Source: Verrucomicrobiaceae bacterium (lineage in GTDB: Bacteria > Verrucomicrobiota > Verrucomicrobiia > Verrucomicrobiales > Verrucomicrobiaceae). From it: 52,406 nt of DNA. Of this stretch, positions 9,041 to 19,656 are shown one piece after another. The stretch is taken from the NCBI GenBank assembly GCA_029865835.1, contig JARXAL010000202.1, positions 1 through 52,406 of the forward strand. The letters run 5' to 3'. The translations under genes were made by a program, and so were the position numbers. Below the pieces are notes generated by a model that was not told where the DNA came from, did no database searches, and saw only the letters and a program-made list of their open reading frames with translations. How positions within the stretch are numbered: the first letter of the stretch is position 1; every line of letters begins with the position of its first letter.

Positions 9041-10273
9041 TTAGGACCTTTTTCGGGGATGTCCGAGGGCACCCTCCAATTGATGGGTTGCTTCATTCAT
9101 GGAAAAGCATTTTTGGAAACAATGGGCAGGATCGCGCAATACCATTTCATCTGCTAGAAACCGCTGGAGCATGTCCCTCGTTCCTTCTTCTGGATTCTTG
9201 GCAACCAAACCCGCTTGTTCGGACTCGATCTCCCTCCAGATATTTACTTTATTTGAGATGAGCACCGGTTTCCCGCAAGCCAGCGCCTCCACTACTGCGA
9301 TCCCGAAATTTTCCTGATGGCTTGGCAGGACGAAAGCATCACAACCGTAGAACGCGCCCCATTTGGCATTGTCACGGAGCATGCCGGGGAAGAGGATGCG
9401 TGGGGAGAAGTGATCTGAAATGGATGGAAGGGGAGCAACCAGCTCATTGGCGAGCCTTTGCATTTCAGCCGCGTAGGCGGAGTCTAGGGGGCCGGCGATG
9501 ACGAGTGCGGGGACGGATTTCGGGTGATCGGAGGAAGCTGAGGAGAGGGAACCCGCGAGTTGCGCATAGGCGCGGATAAGAAGATCAACGCCTTTCTTGG
9601 GGTGGATCCGGCTGAGGAAAAGAAGATAGGGCCCGTCGCCAAGATCAGGGCAGGCATGGAGGAATGCCTCCCTCATCTCCTCTCTGAAAGCAGGGGGTTC
9701 CTCCACCCCGAGGCCCACCACGGATTCCTGTTTCGGCCGATAAGGGTGGAATGGCTGGCGGGCCAGGAGCATTTCCTCCTCGCAGGTGAAAAGTAGACCC
9801 GTGGCGTCGTTGACGACCTTGTGCTCTATGAATTTCCAGTAGATCCAGTTTCTGAAGGCTTTCACCCTTCGTGAAGGATCGCGTTGGAAGTAGGGGTCGA
9901 GCATGCCGTGGGGCATCACATGAAGGGATGGGAGCGGGGTGTTTCCCCTGCACTTCAAGGTGCGCATTGCTTTTGCCGCCGCATGGGATGGATAAAGCCA
10001 CAAGCCATGGACGATGACTGAATCGAAACGGCCGAGATTCTCAAGCAGCCAGGGAAAGAGTCCTTTGCCGTAGCACCAAGGCCCGCCGGTTGGACCGAGG
10101 GCGTGGACCGTGAAGGGTTCACTGGCGAGGTAATCGGCCCTGGGGTCGTCCAGACAGGCGACTTCGTTGTGGTGATCTCCGGCAAGGACCAGTCCCTGGA
10201 TGATGGTGCGTATGGCCTGGCAAACTCCACCTTGCCTGGGATCCATTCCCGCGACGACGTGAAGGATTCTCAT
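9041..10273 (-). CDS. Glycosyltransferase family 4
   Basis: LLFLSRIHPKKGVDLLIRAYA..., AFVLPSHQENFGIAVVEALACGKPVLIS. Confidence 0.92.
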   Translation of the reverse strand: MRILHVVAGMDPRQGGVCQAIRTIIQGLVLAGDHHNEVACLDDPRADYLASEPFTVHALGPTGGPWCYGKGLFPWLLENLGRFDSVIVHGLWLYPSHAAAKAMRTLKCRGNTPLPSLHVMPHGMLDPYFQRDPSRRVKAFRNWIYWKFIEHKVVNDATGLLFTCEEEMLLARQPFHPYRPKQESVVGLGVEEPPAFREEMREAFLHACPDLGDGPYLLFLSRIHPKKGVDLLIRAYAQLAGSLSSASSDHPKSVPALVIAGPLDSAYAAEMQRLANELVAPLPSISDHFSPRILFPGMLRDNAKWGAFYGCDAFVLPSHQENFGIAVVEALACGKPVLISNKVNIWREIESEQAGLVAKNPEEGTRDMLQRFLADEMVLRDPAHCFQKCFSMNEATHQLEGALGHPRKRS

Positions 10274-11361
10274 GGAACGGCGCTCGGGGATGCGACCACC
10301 GGCGTTCCGGTGGGTTTGCGGCGGTTCACGAATTTTTTCTCAACGAAGATGTAGTAGAGCCATCCCGCGCCGATGGCCACCAGCCAGGTGGCGACGAGGC
10401 AGAGAATCCCTAGCAGTGGATGGGCCGCCATCTGCCTCGCCCCGAAGACGGACATGGCAACGATGCCGAAGCCGTGGACTAAGTAAATCGAGTAAGATCG
10501 GATACCCATGAATCTGAAGACCGGATTGTTGATGGCCTTGTAGGCGATCGTGCCCTGGCCCGCAGATTCAAGGGTGACGGAAAAGACCATGACGAGCGCG
10601 ATGCACCAGCCATAGCGCTCCGAGACGATAAGCAGCAAGCAGGCGAGGACCGCGGGAAGGAAATGCGGCAGCCGTTGCAGCGGGCTCAGCGTGGCCATCG
10701 AGCTGCGGTGGATGGCGATCCATGCCAGCGCCGCACCGAGCGCGAAGTGATTCACGTAGTTGGGGAAGAAGATGAACCAGGTGCCGGACGCCAGCGGCAC
10801 ATGGCCCGTATCGTAGAGGAATTTGACGGTGATCGATGCAAGGACCAGCAGGCCGCCGACCAATCTTCCCGCCAGTTTCGAATATTTGCGGAGGAGGAGG
10901 ACAAGCCCGACGACGACGTAGAACTGCATTTCCACACACAGGGACCAGAACGCCGGATTGACCACGGTGATGTCGCCCATGACCACCTGGAGCAGCGTGG
11001 TGTTGAAGAAGATCATCTGGCCGATCTCCCAGGCCGGAAGCGTTCGTCCCTTGAGCGACTCGATGAGGACGACCTTGAGGAAAAACAATACGACCGCGAT
11101 GATATAGGGCGGATAGATCCGGTGGAACCTGCGGGCGAAGAAGATCTTCCAATCGGTGGGCTTGCCGGCGAAGGACGAATAGAAGATCCCGTAGCAGATG
11201 CAGAATCCGCTGACGGCGAAAAACAGCGGGACGGCCATCGCCCCGAAAAACTGATAGATGGGCAGCTTGCCGGTGTAGAAGCCGAAAGTGTGCAAGACGA
11301 GCACGTTGATGATGGCAATGCCCTTGAGAGCGTCCATGATCCGGATGTCTTTCGAGGGCAT
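10270..11361 (-). CDS. Acyltransferase family 3 (OafA-like membrane protein)
   Basis: IRIMDALKGIAIINVLVLHTFGFY..., VPLFFAVSGFCICYG, FFARRFHRIYPPYI, multiple TM segments. Confidence 0.88.
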   Translation of the reverse strand: MPSKDIRIMDALKGIAIINVLVLHTFGFYTGKLPIYQFFGAMAVPLFFAVSGFCICYGIFYSSFAGKPTDWKIFFARRFHRIYPPYIIAVVLFFLKVVLIESLKGRTLPAWEIGQMIFFNTTLLQVVMGDITVVNPAFWSLCVEMQFYVVVGLVLLLRKYSKLAGRLVGGLLVLASITVKFLYDTGHVPLASGTWFIFFPNYVNHFALGAALAWIAIHRSSMATLSPLQRLPHFLPAVLACLLLIVSERYGWCIALVMVFSVTLESAGQGTIAYKAINNPVFRFMGIRSYSIYLVHGFGIVAMSVFGARQMAAHPLLGILCLVATWLVAIGAGWLYYIFVEKKFVNRRKPTGTPVVASPSAVP

Positions 11362-11389
11362 GATGATCTTGAAAATGATGGATCGAGGC

Positions 11390-12416
11390 TCAGGATTTTC
11401 CGAGCATCCACCCGCAGTGCAGCCGCTTGATGAGCTGGGAGGTTGCGAGGCAGGCGGGAAGGACGATCAGAACGAGGATGAAGGAGAGCGGCAGCGGAGG
11501 AAATCCGGCGAATGCCGGAGCGAATGGATTGCGTGGAGATCGGATTGCGATCGTGAACAGCGGATTGAGGACGAAGATGCCCATGGTGTGTGGGGCGATG
11601 ATTTTAACCGTCTTCGACACCCAGGGAATGTTTCCGATGCTGAATTGCGTTTTGGAAAGAAAGGCGAGTGTGACGATGCCCTGAACCGAGAAACACGGCC
11701 GGACGGAGGTAGGGGTCCGACCTGATCCACGCATCCGACAGCAGGTGGTTTTCCAAGGGAAGCAGGAGCACCAGCGGCAGGGTCCATGCGGGTATGACGG
11801 GAATCTTTCCGCGGGCGGCGAGAATGCCGATGATGCCGTAGGCGAACCAGTAGGGGGCGGGTCTTAGCGAGAGGCTCTGCAGGGCGGGCGGGCTCGTTTC
11901 GGGAAAATAGCCGAGCCAGATGAAGAGCGGGACGGTTGCAAGGATGGTGCCATAGGCGGTCCATCGGTTCCCCGCCAGCTTCTGCAGCAATGGGAAGAGC
12001 AGGATCATCTGGAAGAGGATGATGAAGAAATATTGGCCAGCCCAGCCAAAGCCGCTGAAATGGGTGGTGAGTAGAGTGGAAGGCGTTAATTTGGACCAAT
12101 TGGCTTCGATCAGGAAGTAAAGCACTGACCAGAAGAAGAATGGGATCAGCAGGGATCGGATGCGCGAGGTATGATAGCGCAAGCCTTCGCTGGAGCGGGA
12201 GGAGAGCTCAGTGAAGTAGGCGAAGAGGATGATGAAGGCGGGAACGCAGAAGCGGCAGAAGGATTGGATGTCTGGAATCAGGGACGGGTCTGCCGATAAT
12301 CTGCTTGAGACATGGACGTAGACAACGCCTATGATCGAAATCACCTTCAACAGGTCGGCGTTCCAATGCCTGGAGGATTTCTGCGGACTGGTAGAGCCAG
12401 TGGGAGGGGTGGGCAC
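11390..12416 (-). pseudogene. Acyltransferase family 3, interrupted by an apparent frameshift near 11700
   Basis: N-part (ORF 11604..12530): WNADLLKVISIIGVVYVHVSSRLS...SDAWIRSDPYLRP. C-part continues in another frame (ORF 11390..11734): FSVQGIVTLAFLSKTQFSIGNIPWVSKTVKIIAPHTMGIFVLNPLF. Confidence 0.75.
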
Positions 12417-12432
12417 GTTCTGAAAAGGAGAA

Positions 12433-13491
12433 TCAGGTTGGGGTGGGGATCTTTGCCGTGTTCCTGAATAGGGAAGCGAGGAACCTGGAGGCCTTGTGGG
12501 ACGGCTTTTCCACCAGCAGGTAGAAGACATAGGAAGCCGTCAGGATGAAGATCATCTTGAGTCCCCAATCAGCCAGATATCCGAACGCTGGGAGCTTGAG
12601 TGCCATGAAAACATGGAAGGCCGACATGTGAATCAGATAAAGCGAATAGCGCCATCCGCCGGCCCATTCGTTCACCGTCAGAGGCGTTCTGGCGGAGTAG
12701 AACAGGATTTCCTCCTTGATCCAGAAATAGCCGTATATCGCGAAGACATTGAGCGTCCAATACTGGCCTATAATATTCTGGAGAGCTAGGTTGTGGAGCA
12801 CCGCACCGATGGCAATGCCTCCTAATCTCCAGGCCCAGATGGCCGGAATCGTCGAAACGGGGATAGTGGAGAGGGTTGACATTTTTTCCGCCAGCAAGAC
12901 GCCAAGTAGCCAGCAAGGAAGTCCCAGAACCCATGAACTGACATAAGCGCCGCCGATGGCCACGTAGTTTGTGCTTCCGATTGGAACGGTAGTCGCGATG
13001 AGGACGGCAGGGATGTAAGCCGCCATACACATAGCTTTCCAGGAGAAGCGCTGGCTGAGCTGGCGGAGGATCGGGTAGAGCGAGTAGTAGATCATCTCCG
13101 CGACGAGCGACCAAGCAGGCACTCCTGAGAACCAGTCTCCGTTGTCTTTCCAGGCCCCCGAAAGCCGAGCGATCAGCAGTGCGAGGAACATTGGGATCAG
13201 AACCCGGGCGAATCTTCTCACCAGGAAAGAACGCAACTCGAAGATCTGATACCCAGCTCTGAAAGGATAGTGGATGCAGAATCCAGAGATGATGAAGAAC
13301 AGGATGACGGCGGCAGGCCCGTTGATGCTGCCACTGTAGAAGCCATTCACGGACCATGCGATTTTATTGGCGGGGTCACCACCCGCAGTCAGTGGGAAGG
13401 CCCCGCAGTGGGTCATCACAACCCAGAATGCTGCATAGAATCTCAGTGTATCCAGGCCCTGGATGTGTTTTCCCAAAGAGTTGGCCATCAT
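12433..13491 (-). CDS. Acyltransferase family 3
   Basis: IQGLDTLRFYAAFWVVMTHCGAF..., AVILFFIISGFCIHYPFR, RSFLVRRFARVLIPMF. Confidence 0.9.
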   Translation of the reverse strand: MMANSLGKHIQGLDTLRFYAAFWVVMTHCGAFPLTAGGDPANKIAWSVNGFYSGSINGPAAVILFFIISGFCIHYPFRAGYQIFELRSFLVRRFARVLIPMFLALLIARLSGAWKDNGDWFSGVPAWSLVAEMIYYSLYPILRQLSQRFSWKAMCMAAYIPAVLIATTVPIGSTNYVAIGGAYVSSWVLGLPCWLLGVLLAEKMSTLSTIPVSTIPAIWAWRLGGIAIGAVLHNLALQNIIGQYWTLNVFAIYGYFWIKEEILFYSARTPLTVNEWAGGWRYSLYLIHMSAFHVFMALKLPAFGYLADWGLKMIFILTASYVFYLLVEKPSHKASRFLASLFRNTAKIPTPT

Positions 13492-13509
13492 ATCGAAGAT
13501 GAAAAAAAT

Positions 13510-14670
13510 TCAAGAATTGAGGGCTGCTGCATACAGGCGCTCCACCTCGTCCAAACAAAGTCCTGCTCGGAAACGTTCAGCATTTGAGATGCCGTTTATG
13601 ATTCGTTCCTGGCGTTCCTGCGGGCTCAGGGTGAGGAGTTGCTCAAGAGCCCGGGCGGCCTTGGGAGCCCAATCCCGGGGAGGACCGCTGACGGGGATCA
13701 ACGAGGCCGCGCCGCCGGCGACTTCTGTCATCGGGGGGCGGTCGGTGGTGACGACCGGGCAGCCCGATGCCATGGCTTCGGCGATCGGCCAGCCGAAGCC
13801 TTCTTCGAGTGAAGGGAAAAGAAACACACTGGCCGCCTGGTAGGCAAGCCGCAGTGTGGCATCGTCCGCGGCCTGGATGAAATGGATCTCGGCCTTGAAC
13901 GGGGAGTTTGCCTGGAGATCCAGCATTTCCGGCGAAGGTGCTTCCCCGATCATCAGCACCGGCAGTGGCGATGTGGCGGGCAAGGCGCGCCATGCGTGGT
14001 AGAGATGCAATACTCCGGGACGGTTCTTGTACCAGAGATTCCCACCCACATGGAGCAAGAAGCCGCTGGCAAGATCGAGCCCGAGCTTTTCCGAAAGGGC
14101 TTTTCTGGTGGTGATAGGATCGGCGGCCGGGGCGAAGGATTGGTTCAGGCCGTTGTAGACGACATGAGAGAAGTCCGGCGATTTGCCGAGGAATTCGTGG
14201 AGATCTCGGCGGGTGTTTTCGGAAACAGAGATGAAATTCCGGCCCTTGGAATACCCCCAGCGGATGAAGGCCTGATAAATCTGTCCGGACCACGACGTCG
14301 GATTTTCCGGAAATCCACCGCGCGCCGAGCGTTGTGCAAGAAAGTCGTGGCAATGGATCACATGAGGAAGTTTCGCAACCAAGGGAACCCACGGTCCCAG
14401 TGCTTGGTCCGCGAAAACGTAGAGCGTGTCCGTCGGCTGCGACCGGAGCCGGAGCTTCACCGCCAGTGGGAACAATAGGAACTGATCGATGTAGGCCAGC
14501 CACTTTTTCAAGGAGCGTGGTGCGGGCAGTCCGAAAAAATATTTGCGCGCCGTCCACTGTTCCACGGTGTGGCCACGAGCCCGCATGCCTTCTGTTAGCA
14601 TGTTCGCAAAGCGCGGCATGCTCTGTGAACCGAGAAAGGGAGGATGGGTGAATAGGACGATCTTCATCAA
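13510..14670 (-). CDS. Glycosyltransferase family 4
   Basis: SVFLFPSLEEGFGWPIAEAMASGCPVVTTDRPPMTEVAGGAA. Confidence 0.93.
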   Translation of the reverse strand: MMKIVLFTHPPFLGSQSMPRFANMLTEGMRARGHTVEQWTARKYFFGLPAPRSLKKWLAYIDQFLLFPLAVKLRLRSQPTDTLYVFADQALGPWVPLVAKLPHVIHCHDFLAQRSARGGFPENPTSWSGQIYQAFIRWGYSKGRNFISVSENTRRDLHEFLGKSPDFSHVVYNGLNQSFAPAADPITTRKALSEKLGLDLASGFLLHVGGNLWYKNRPGVLHLYHAWRALPATSPLPVLMIGEAPSPEMLDLQANSPFKAEIHFIQAADDATLRLAYQAASVFLFPSLEEGFGWPIAEAMASGCPVVTTDRPPMTEVAGGAASLIPVSGPPRDWAPKAARALEQLLTLSPQERQERIINGISNAERFRAGLCLDEVERLYAAALNS

Positions 14671-15929
14671 TGCGTTTTGGGACCAACAGTGGCCCGAAGA
14701 ACCAAGGCTTCAAAAATCTCGCAGAACGCGGACTCAGTATATTCTGACGCCCGTGTACGGGCGTTCTTTGCACAGGTTTTGAGATTTGCGGGATTGTCCA
14801 GGAAGCCTTTTATCACCCTCGCCATGTCTTCAATATCACCGCAGCGAAACACGCTGCCCGCAGGAGGAGCAGCCATCCAGTCAGGATAAGATCCAGTGTG
14901 ATTTGAAAGCACAAGCGCCAGTCCGGAGATCGCGGCCTCAAGAATGGAATAAGGCCAAGGATCAAGTGCGGACGGATGTAAGAGGAAATCCGCTGCTTGA
15001 AGAATGTCGGGAATCTCACTCTGGTTCTTGAATCCAAGAAATTGAACCTTATCCCCGGCCCCCAGTTCGATCGCTCGCTTTGAAAGAGCCTGCTCGAGTT
15101 CCCCAGAACCCAGGAACCAAAGTTTAAAGTTCCGGTCCTTGAGTTTCACAAGCACTTCAAGCGCATCCATAGGCCGTTTGCGATCAATCAGCTTGCCATT
15201 GACAACTGCTACAATGTCAGCCTTTTGCGCGTTTAGTTTAGCGCGGTATACATCGCGATCGGACGATGTTTCAAAGATCTGCTTTCGATAGACCTCGGAA
15301 TCGGGAACGCATGGAACCCACTCAAGTTGAGGTTCAGACGCGCCGTTTTGTTGCCAGAAAATTTTGTTCTCCCGTCCCTGGAAAGTAACTTTGTCAGCCC
15401 TAGTTGTCATGAACGCCGCGATTTTTTTTCGGATGCCGGACTTAAGCGCATTTTTCTTGACCAAGGTATCTCCATCGCAACGTAACGCGAATGGCTTTCG
15501 ATGGCTTCTTGCCCATAAAAATGCCTGCCAGGCAATGGCATCGGTATAGCCGTTGATATAAAGATAGTCCGGTTGCCATTTATCCAGTTCCGAAGCCAAG
15601 GAGCTTGAATAGCTTTTGAGAAATCCGGGCAACGGCTTGTCTTGGGGCGATTGAAGGAAATGTTCAGGAAAGGAAGTTAGAGTCCGATTGTCCCAATCTA
15701 TCATTTTTCCAAACTCTTTGTCGTTGATCGAGCCCGTAGCGCATCCAAGAAAGAGGGAAATCTCAATGTTGCCTCGCTGGTGAAGCAAATCTATGAGGTT
15801 AACAAAGTACTGGATGCGATGGGTAAGAATCCATGCAACCCTCGGCTTACGCAGGTGCCCGTTTTTTGATGCCATTTGTTTAACTTTCGGTAAAGATGCT
15901 ATCGAGTATCTGCCTGCAAACGTCTTCAT
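14667..15929 (-). CDS. Glycosyltransferase family 4
   Basis: VNGKLIDRKRPMDALEVLVKL..., ADFLLHPSALDPWPYSILEAAISGLALVLSNHTG; stop overlaps the next start (ATGA). Confidence 0.88.
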   Translation of the reverse strand: MKTFAGRYSIASLPKVKQMASKNGHLRKPRVAWILTHRIQYFVNLIDLLHQRGNIEISLFLGCATGSINDKEFGKMIDWDNRTLTSFPEHFLQSPQDKPLPGFLKSYSSSLASELDKWQPDYLYINGYTDAIAWQAFLWARSHRKPFALRCDGDTLVKKNALKSGIRKKIAAFMTTRADKVTFQGRENKIFWQQNGASEPQLEWVPCVPDSEVYRKQIFETSSDRDVYRAKLNAQKADIVAVVNGKLIDRKRPMDALEVLVKLKDRNFKLWFLGSGELEQALSKRAIELGAGDKVQFLGFKNQSEIPDILQAADFLLHPSALDPWPYSILEAAISGLALVLSNHTGSYPDWMAAPPAGSVFRCGDIEDMARVIKGFLDNPANLKTCAKNARTRASEYTESAFCEIFEALVLRATVGPKTH

Positions 15930-16926
15930 TTCCCACTTTGAGCGCCCTTACTTTTGCCATCCCTCCTTGCAGTATGGATATCCTGAGTCCTTCGTTAGCG
16001 ATCAAACGTGTGCATTGCCGCAGGCATTCTTTCGGGGTTTCCCAAAAAACGGCCTCTTTGTCTTCTTTGTAGAGTTCCAGATGTTCTGGAGTTCTCTCGG
16101 CACATAAAAGTCCACCTGCGTAAGGAATCTCAACGGATCTTCGGGTGTGCTGATCCCTGTTTCCATGAGAAAGAAGACCGAGTGAAATTTTTGCACCTGC
16201 GATCGCATTGACATAATCCCGGCCAGAAATCGCTCTGCCTTGCCAACAGTGCTTGAGAAGATCCTCGTCATTGCATTTTTGCCAATGATCGCCCCAGATC
16301 TTCACGTTCAGACTAGCTTCATGTAGTTGGCGCAGAATGACGTGGCGGTTCTCGTGACGCATCCATGACCCGACGAAAGTGACATCAGACTGAAACCTTT
16401 CGGGAACGGGTTTGTCAGGAGAAGGAGGAGAATGAATAATCTCATCATAACTCATCCAGACCCGCAGGGTTTTTCTGGCACCGCGCTGCTGCATTTCTGT
16501 TTCAGTCGGTCGGCGGCGGGTCACGCAGAGATCATAGGAGGGAATCGCTCCAAGGAGTGTGCTCCAAAGTCCGCGGTCTCGGGAGCCGGTGGGATCATCA
16601 TTGTTATAGAGCACCACGGGGCAGCCGAGTTCCCTCAACGCTTGGACGAAATCCTTGGAGAAATGCTCGCCGGAATTCACCCAGCAGAGGTCTGGTTTAG
16701 CGGGCAGTTTGTTCAGTATCCCCACAAGCCAAGATCGCAAGGCCCTATTGGCAAAACGGAAGCCGGTCCGGTAGTTGATGCGTGAAACCCACTTGTTGGA
16801 ATGGATTCCGAAGAGCGCCGTGGCAGGGTTGCGGATCACCACCTGATGCCCTAACCGTTCCAAGGCTTGCGCACGATGGAAACAGGTGCTGCTGCCGCTA
16901 TCATCGCCGAAATAGAGGACAGTCAT
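15880..16926 (-). CDS. CgeB-like glycosyltransferase
   Basis: VLYFGDDSGSSTCFHRAQALERLGHQV..., DVTFVGSWMRHENRHVILRQL, SVEIPYAGGLLCAERTPEHLELYKEDKEAVFW. Confidence 0.78.
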   Translation of the reverse strand: MTVLYFGDDSGSSTCFHRAQALERLGHQVVIRNPATALFGIHSNKWVSRINYRTGFRFANRALRSWLVGILNKLPAKPDLCWVNSGEHFSKDFVQALRELGCPVVLYNNDDPTGSRDRGLWSTLLGAIPSYDLCVTRRRPTETEMQQRGARKTLRVWMSYDEIIHSPPSPDKPVPERFQSDVTFVGSWMRHENRHVILRQLHEASLNVKIWGDHWQKCNDEDLLKHCWQGRAISGRDYVNAIAGAKISLGLLSHGNRDQHTRRSVEIPYAGGLLCAERTPEHLELYKEDKEAVFWETPKECLRQCTRLIANEGLRISILQGGMAKVRALKVGNEDVCRQILDSIFTES

Positions 16927-16982
16927 GACAATTCGAGGGTTTTCTCTTCAACTACACCTCCTTCTCGGACGCGTGTTGGAAA

Positions 16983-18578
16983 CTATTTTTTGGTCGGATG
17001 GCGCCGGGGAAGGGCGGTCAAATGGAAAACCACCCAATAGAGAACCATTGTCTGGAGGAAGCCACGGCTGACCGCACCAAGCAACGTCGACGGTGACTCC
17101 ATCGTGGTGCTCGTACTGAATGTGCTGAAAAGACTAAATCCCTGTAGGTATCCTATCAGCGGAATGATCGTTTTGAACTCGTTTCGCGCGACCCGCACTC
17201 GGAGGGCGAGTAGATCGCTGAGGAAGAATACAGGCATTGCCATTGCTGCAATGATCACAGGAAAGAAAGACCCGACGTAGCAATATGTAGATGCCATGAG
17301 GCTTCCCGCCTTGAATTCGCCGAATGTCCATGGGGTGTTGTTTCTCAATATCCAGATATAGTCAGCGACCGAACCACCGATAGTTTTCTTTTTGTCGATG
17401 CTGACTCCCAGAGACTGCAAAACAGGACTCGGAAGGGTTGCGAGGGCTCGCCGGTAATCCAGTTCCCGGACGGACACTAGATCCGCTTCTTGCAGTTCAA
17501 AGACCACACTCATGAGATTGTCATGCATCCTAGGGTTTGACAGGCGATTGAAAAATTCGTTGCCGCTGTAGTCTTCATCCCAAAGGCCGTATTTAAGTGT
17601 TAGTGCCTCCACCGCTTCGTTATGATCCCGGGAGGACTGCCTATCCTGGAATGCGATCCAAAACTGGGCAAATCGCTGCGATAATGATACCGACGGGTCG
17701 TGCCGAGATATCTGGGCTGCTCGGAACGCTTGTAAAAGAAGCGGGATGAATATCAAACACAATATGGTGCCCATGACCAAAAGAACGGGCCGCACTTTGG
17801 GCTTGGCCAATGCGCCTGTGCACAGACTTAGAAAATAGATGAGACCGGCATTCACAAACCCGAAAACCACATAGCCCCGCCTCCCTGATGCCATGGCAAT
17901 GAAAAACATGATGGCTGTGAAGCAGGCAAGCGCGACGATATTGCCAGATTTGAGATTCTTCTGTGCTCCCCAACTGGGCTGAATTAGGAGGAAGAAGGGA
18001 ACGAAACTGAAGGGAAAGAAGCCATCGACCACCTTCATCATGATTTCTGGCACATTTCCGCCTCTACTGACATTAAGATACGTTGCAAAGAGGCCCAAGG
18101 ATCCCATGATCCAGAGTTGTGAGTTTTTCGGTGGGGTAAAGAGCCCCGCTGGGGTGAAAACTCTTTTTTGAATTTCGATGCGTGGTATCTGGATGAAATC
18201 CGCTTTGCAATACAGTTTGTGGAGGAGGACTACGAAGCCGAATGTCATCAAGGCCCAGCCAAAGACCACATGAGGTATGTTCATCCTGTGCGCCACGGAT
18301 CTGCCCATGATACTGGTAAAGACAATCGGGAAGAAGAAGTGGGTGAATCCGAAGCCCATCACCACAAGCGATGAAAGCGGATTTTTTGCCAGTGTTTTCC
18401 GATCGAAAACTGTCAGTAGCAGGAGGGTGCCTGCAACGCAGTAAAACACCGAGAGAAAGCGGTCGAGGTCACAGATGACAAATAGGCACTGGAAAATGCA
18501 GGCGGGGACCAAAATGGCAATGATCCCTCTCCTGACGAAAGAGAGGGATAAAGCCTGGGAAATGGCGAGCGTGGTCAT
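16983..18578 (-). CDS. O-antigen/EPS polymerase-like integral membrane protein (Wzy-type)
   Basis: 531 aa with many hydrophobic segments, inside the EPS locus next to a Wzx-like flippase; assignment is by context and topology. Confidence 0.65.
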   Translation of the reverse strand: MTTLAISQALSLSFVRRGIIAILVPACIFQCLFVICDLDRFLSVFYCVAGTLLLLTVFDRKTLAKNPLSSLVVMGFGFTHFFFPIVFTSIMGRSVAHRMNIPHVVFGWALMTFGFVVLLHKLYCKADFIQIPRIEIQKRVFTPAGLFTPPKNSQLWIMGSLGLFATYLNVSRGGNVPEIMMKVVDGFFPFSFVPFFLLIQPSWGAQKNLKSGNIVALACFTAIMFFIAMASGRRGYVVFGFVNAGLIYFLSLCTGALAKPKVRPVLLVMGTILCLIFIPLLLQAFRAAQISRHDPSVSLSQRFAQFWIAFQDRQSSRDHNEAVEALTLKYGLWDEDYSGNEFFNRLSNPRMHDNLMSVVFELQEADLVSVRELDYRRALATLPSPVLQSLGVSIDKKKTIGGSVADYIWILRNNTPWTFGEFKAGSLMASTYCYVGSFFPVIIAAMAMPVFFLSDLLALRVRVARNEFKTIIPLIGYLQGFSLFSTFSTSTTMESPSTLLGAVSRGFLQTMVLYWVVFHLTALPRRHPTKK

Positions 18579-18660
18579 AAAACAACTCTGGCATTAATTC
18601 GCAGGCGGACTAAGAGTAACAAATCAGGTGGACGCCAGAAAACGGCACGTGCCCGGCGGA

Positions 18661-19653
18661 TCAACCAATCCTCGCCGAAGGATTTCTTGAATTCCAGGAT
18701 TTGATGAGTGCCCGGGTGGTGAAATCGGCTCCGATTCTTCCATTTATTGTCCCCACATAGAGAAGGTAGGCGAAAATCCTTGGAAGGTGCATGGGCTGGC
18801 GTGATTGCCGGAAAACCTCCAAGAGAGGCCCTATTCTTTTCTCGAGCATCAGAGTGCGGAAGCCCTGGTGGATGAATCGAAAATAATCCCACGACCCTCT
18901 GGTCCTCAGCAGCAGATTGCTACATTTTCCGGCCACCCTCGTGAAGCACTCCTGCCTGATCTGAAGCTGCTGTTTGACCCCTTCACCGTTGCGGTTCAGG
19001 TAGCTCGAGGCTTGGCCCTCGTGAGGTCTGACCCAAGTGACGATTTCTTCAACCGCTTTCCAAGGATGGTCACGGCTCATTTTGGACCAGAAATCAAAGT
19101 CCCCCGCAAACGGAAGATCCTGCCGGAATCCACCACGTTCGTTAATGGTCGCGGTACGGATTCCCACGTTGCTGAGACTTCCTTGCGAGCAGCCGAAGAT
19201 AAAGTATCTGAAATCCGAATTTTTCGGAGAGCATTCAAGAGGGAGCATCTGGTGGGCGATCTTGTACCTGAAGGATTGCGACAACAGCGACCAATTAAAT
19301 CGAAGTGAAACGATTTCAGCGGGAGTTTCGGCCCAGCAGTGCATAATCTTCGACAGCGCACCCGGCACCATGGAATCATCGGCGCAGAGGATTTGTGATA
19401 TGGGGGCGGCGGCTTCCTGGAAAAGGAAATTGAGGTTTCCCCAAAGTCCCAGATTTTTCTCCTGCAGGACAATTCTGATGCGCGGATCAGTCAGGGTACC
19501 CAGATACTCGCGGGTGCCATCGATGGAACCATTGTCGCTGATGAAGAGTTCCCAGTCATAGAAGTTCTGGGCAAGCACTGAATCAATGCACTCCTTGAAG
19601 TAAGGAAGGCCGTTGTAGACGGGAACCAAAATAGAGATCGCGGGAGAACCCAT
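18661..19653 (-). CDS. Glycosyltransferase family 2
   Basis: ISILVPVYNGLPYFKECIDSVLAQNFYDWELFISDNGSIDGTREYL..., ILCADDSM. Confidence 0.92.
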   Translation of the reverse strand: MGSPAISILVPVYNGLPYFKECIDSVLAQNFYDWELFISDNGSIDGTREYLGTLTDPRIRIVLQEKNLGLWGNLNFLFQEAAAPISQILCADDSMVPGALSKIMHCWAETPAEIVSLRFNWSLLSQSFRYKIAHQMLPLECSPKNSDFRYFIFGCSQGSLSNVGIRTATINERGGFRQDLPFAGDFDFWSKMSRDHPWKAVEEIVTWVRPHEGQASSYLNRNGEGVKQQLQIRQECFTRVAGKCSNLLLRTRGSWDYFRFIHQGFRTLMLEKRIGPLLEVFRQSRQPMHLPRIFAYLLYVGTINGRIGADFTTRALIKSWNSRNPSARIG

Positions 19654-19656
19654 GGT

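Noticed and set aside
10663-11430. 255-aa plus-strand Asp/Glu/Arg-rich ORF
   Set aside because: Antisense of the acyltransferase-3 gene; charged low-complexity shadow ORF.
13643-14773. 376-aa minus-strand ORF overlapping the GT4 gene
   Set aside because: Alternate frame of the GT4 gene 13510..14670, which has clear GT4 motifs; composition is Arg/Pro/Ser-rich.
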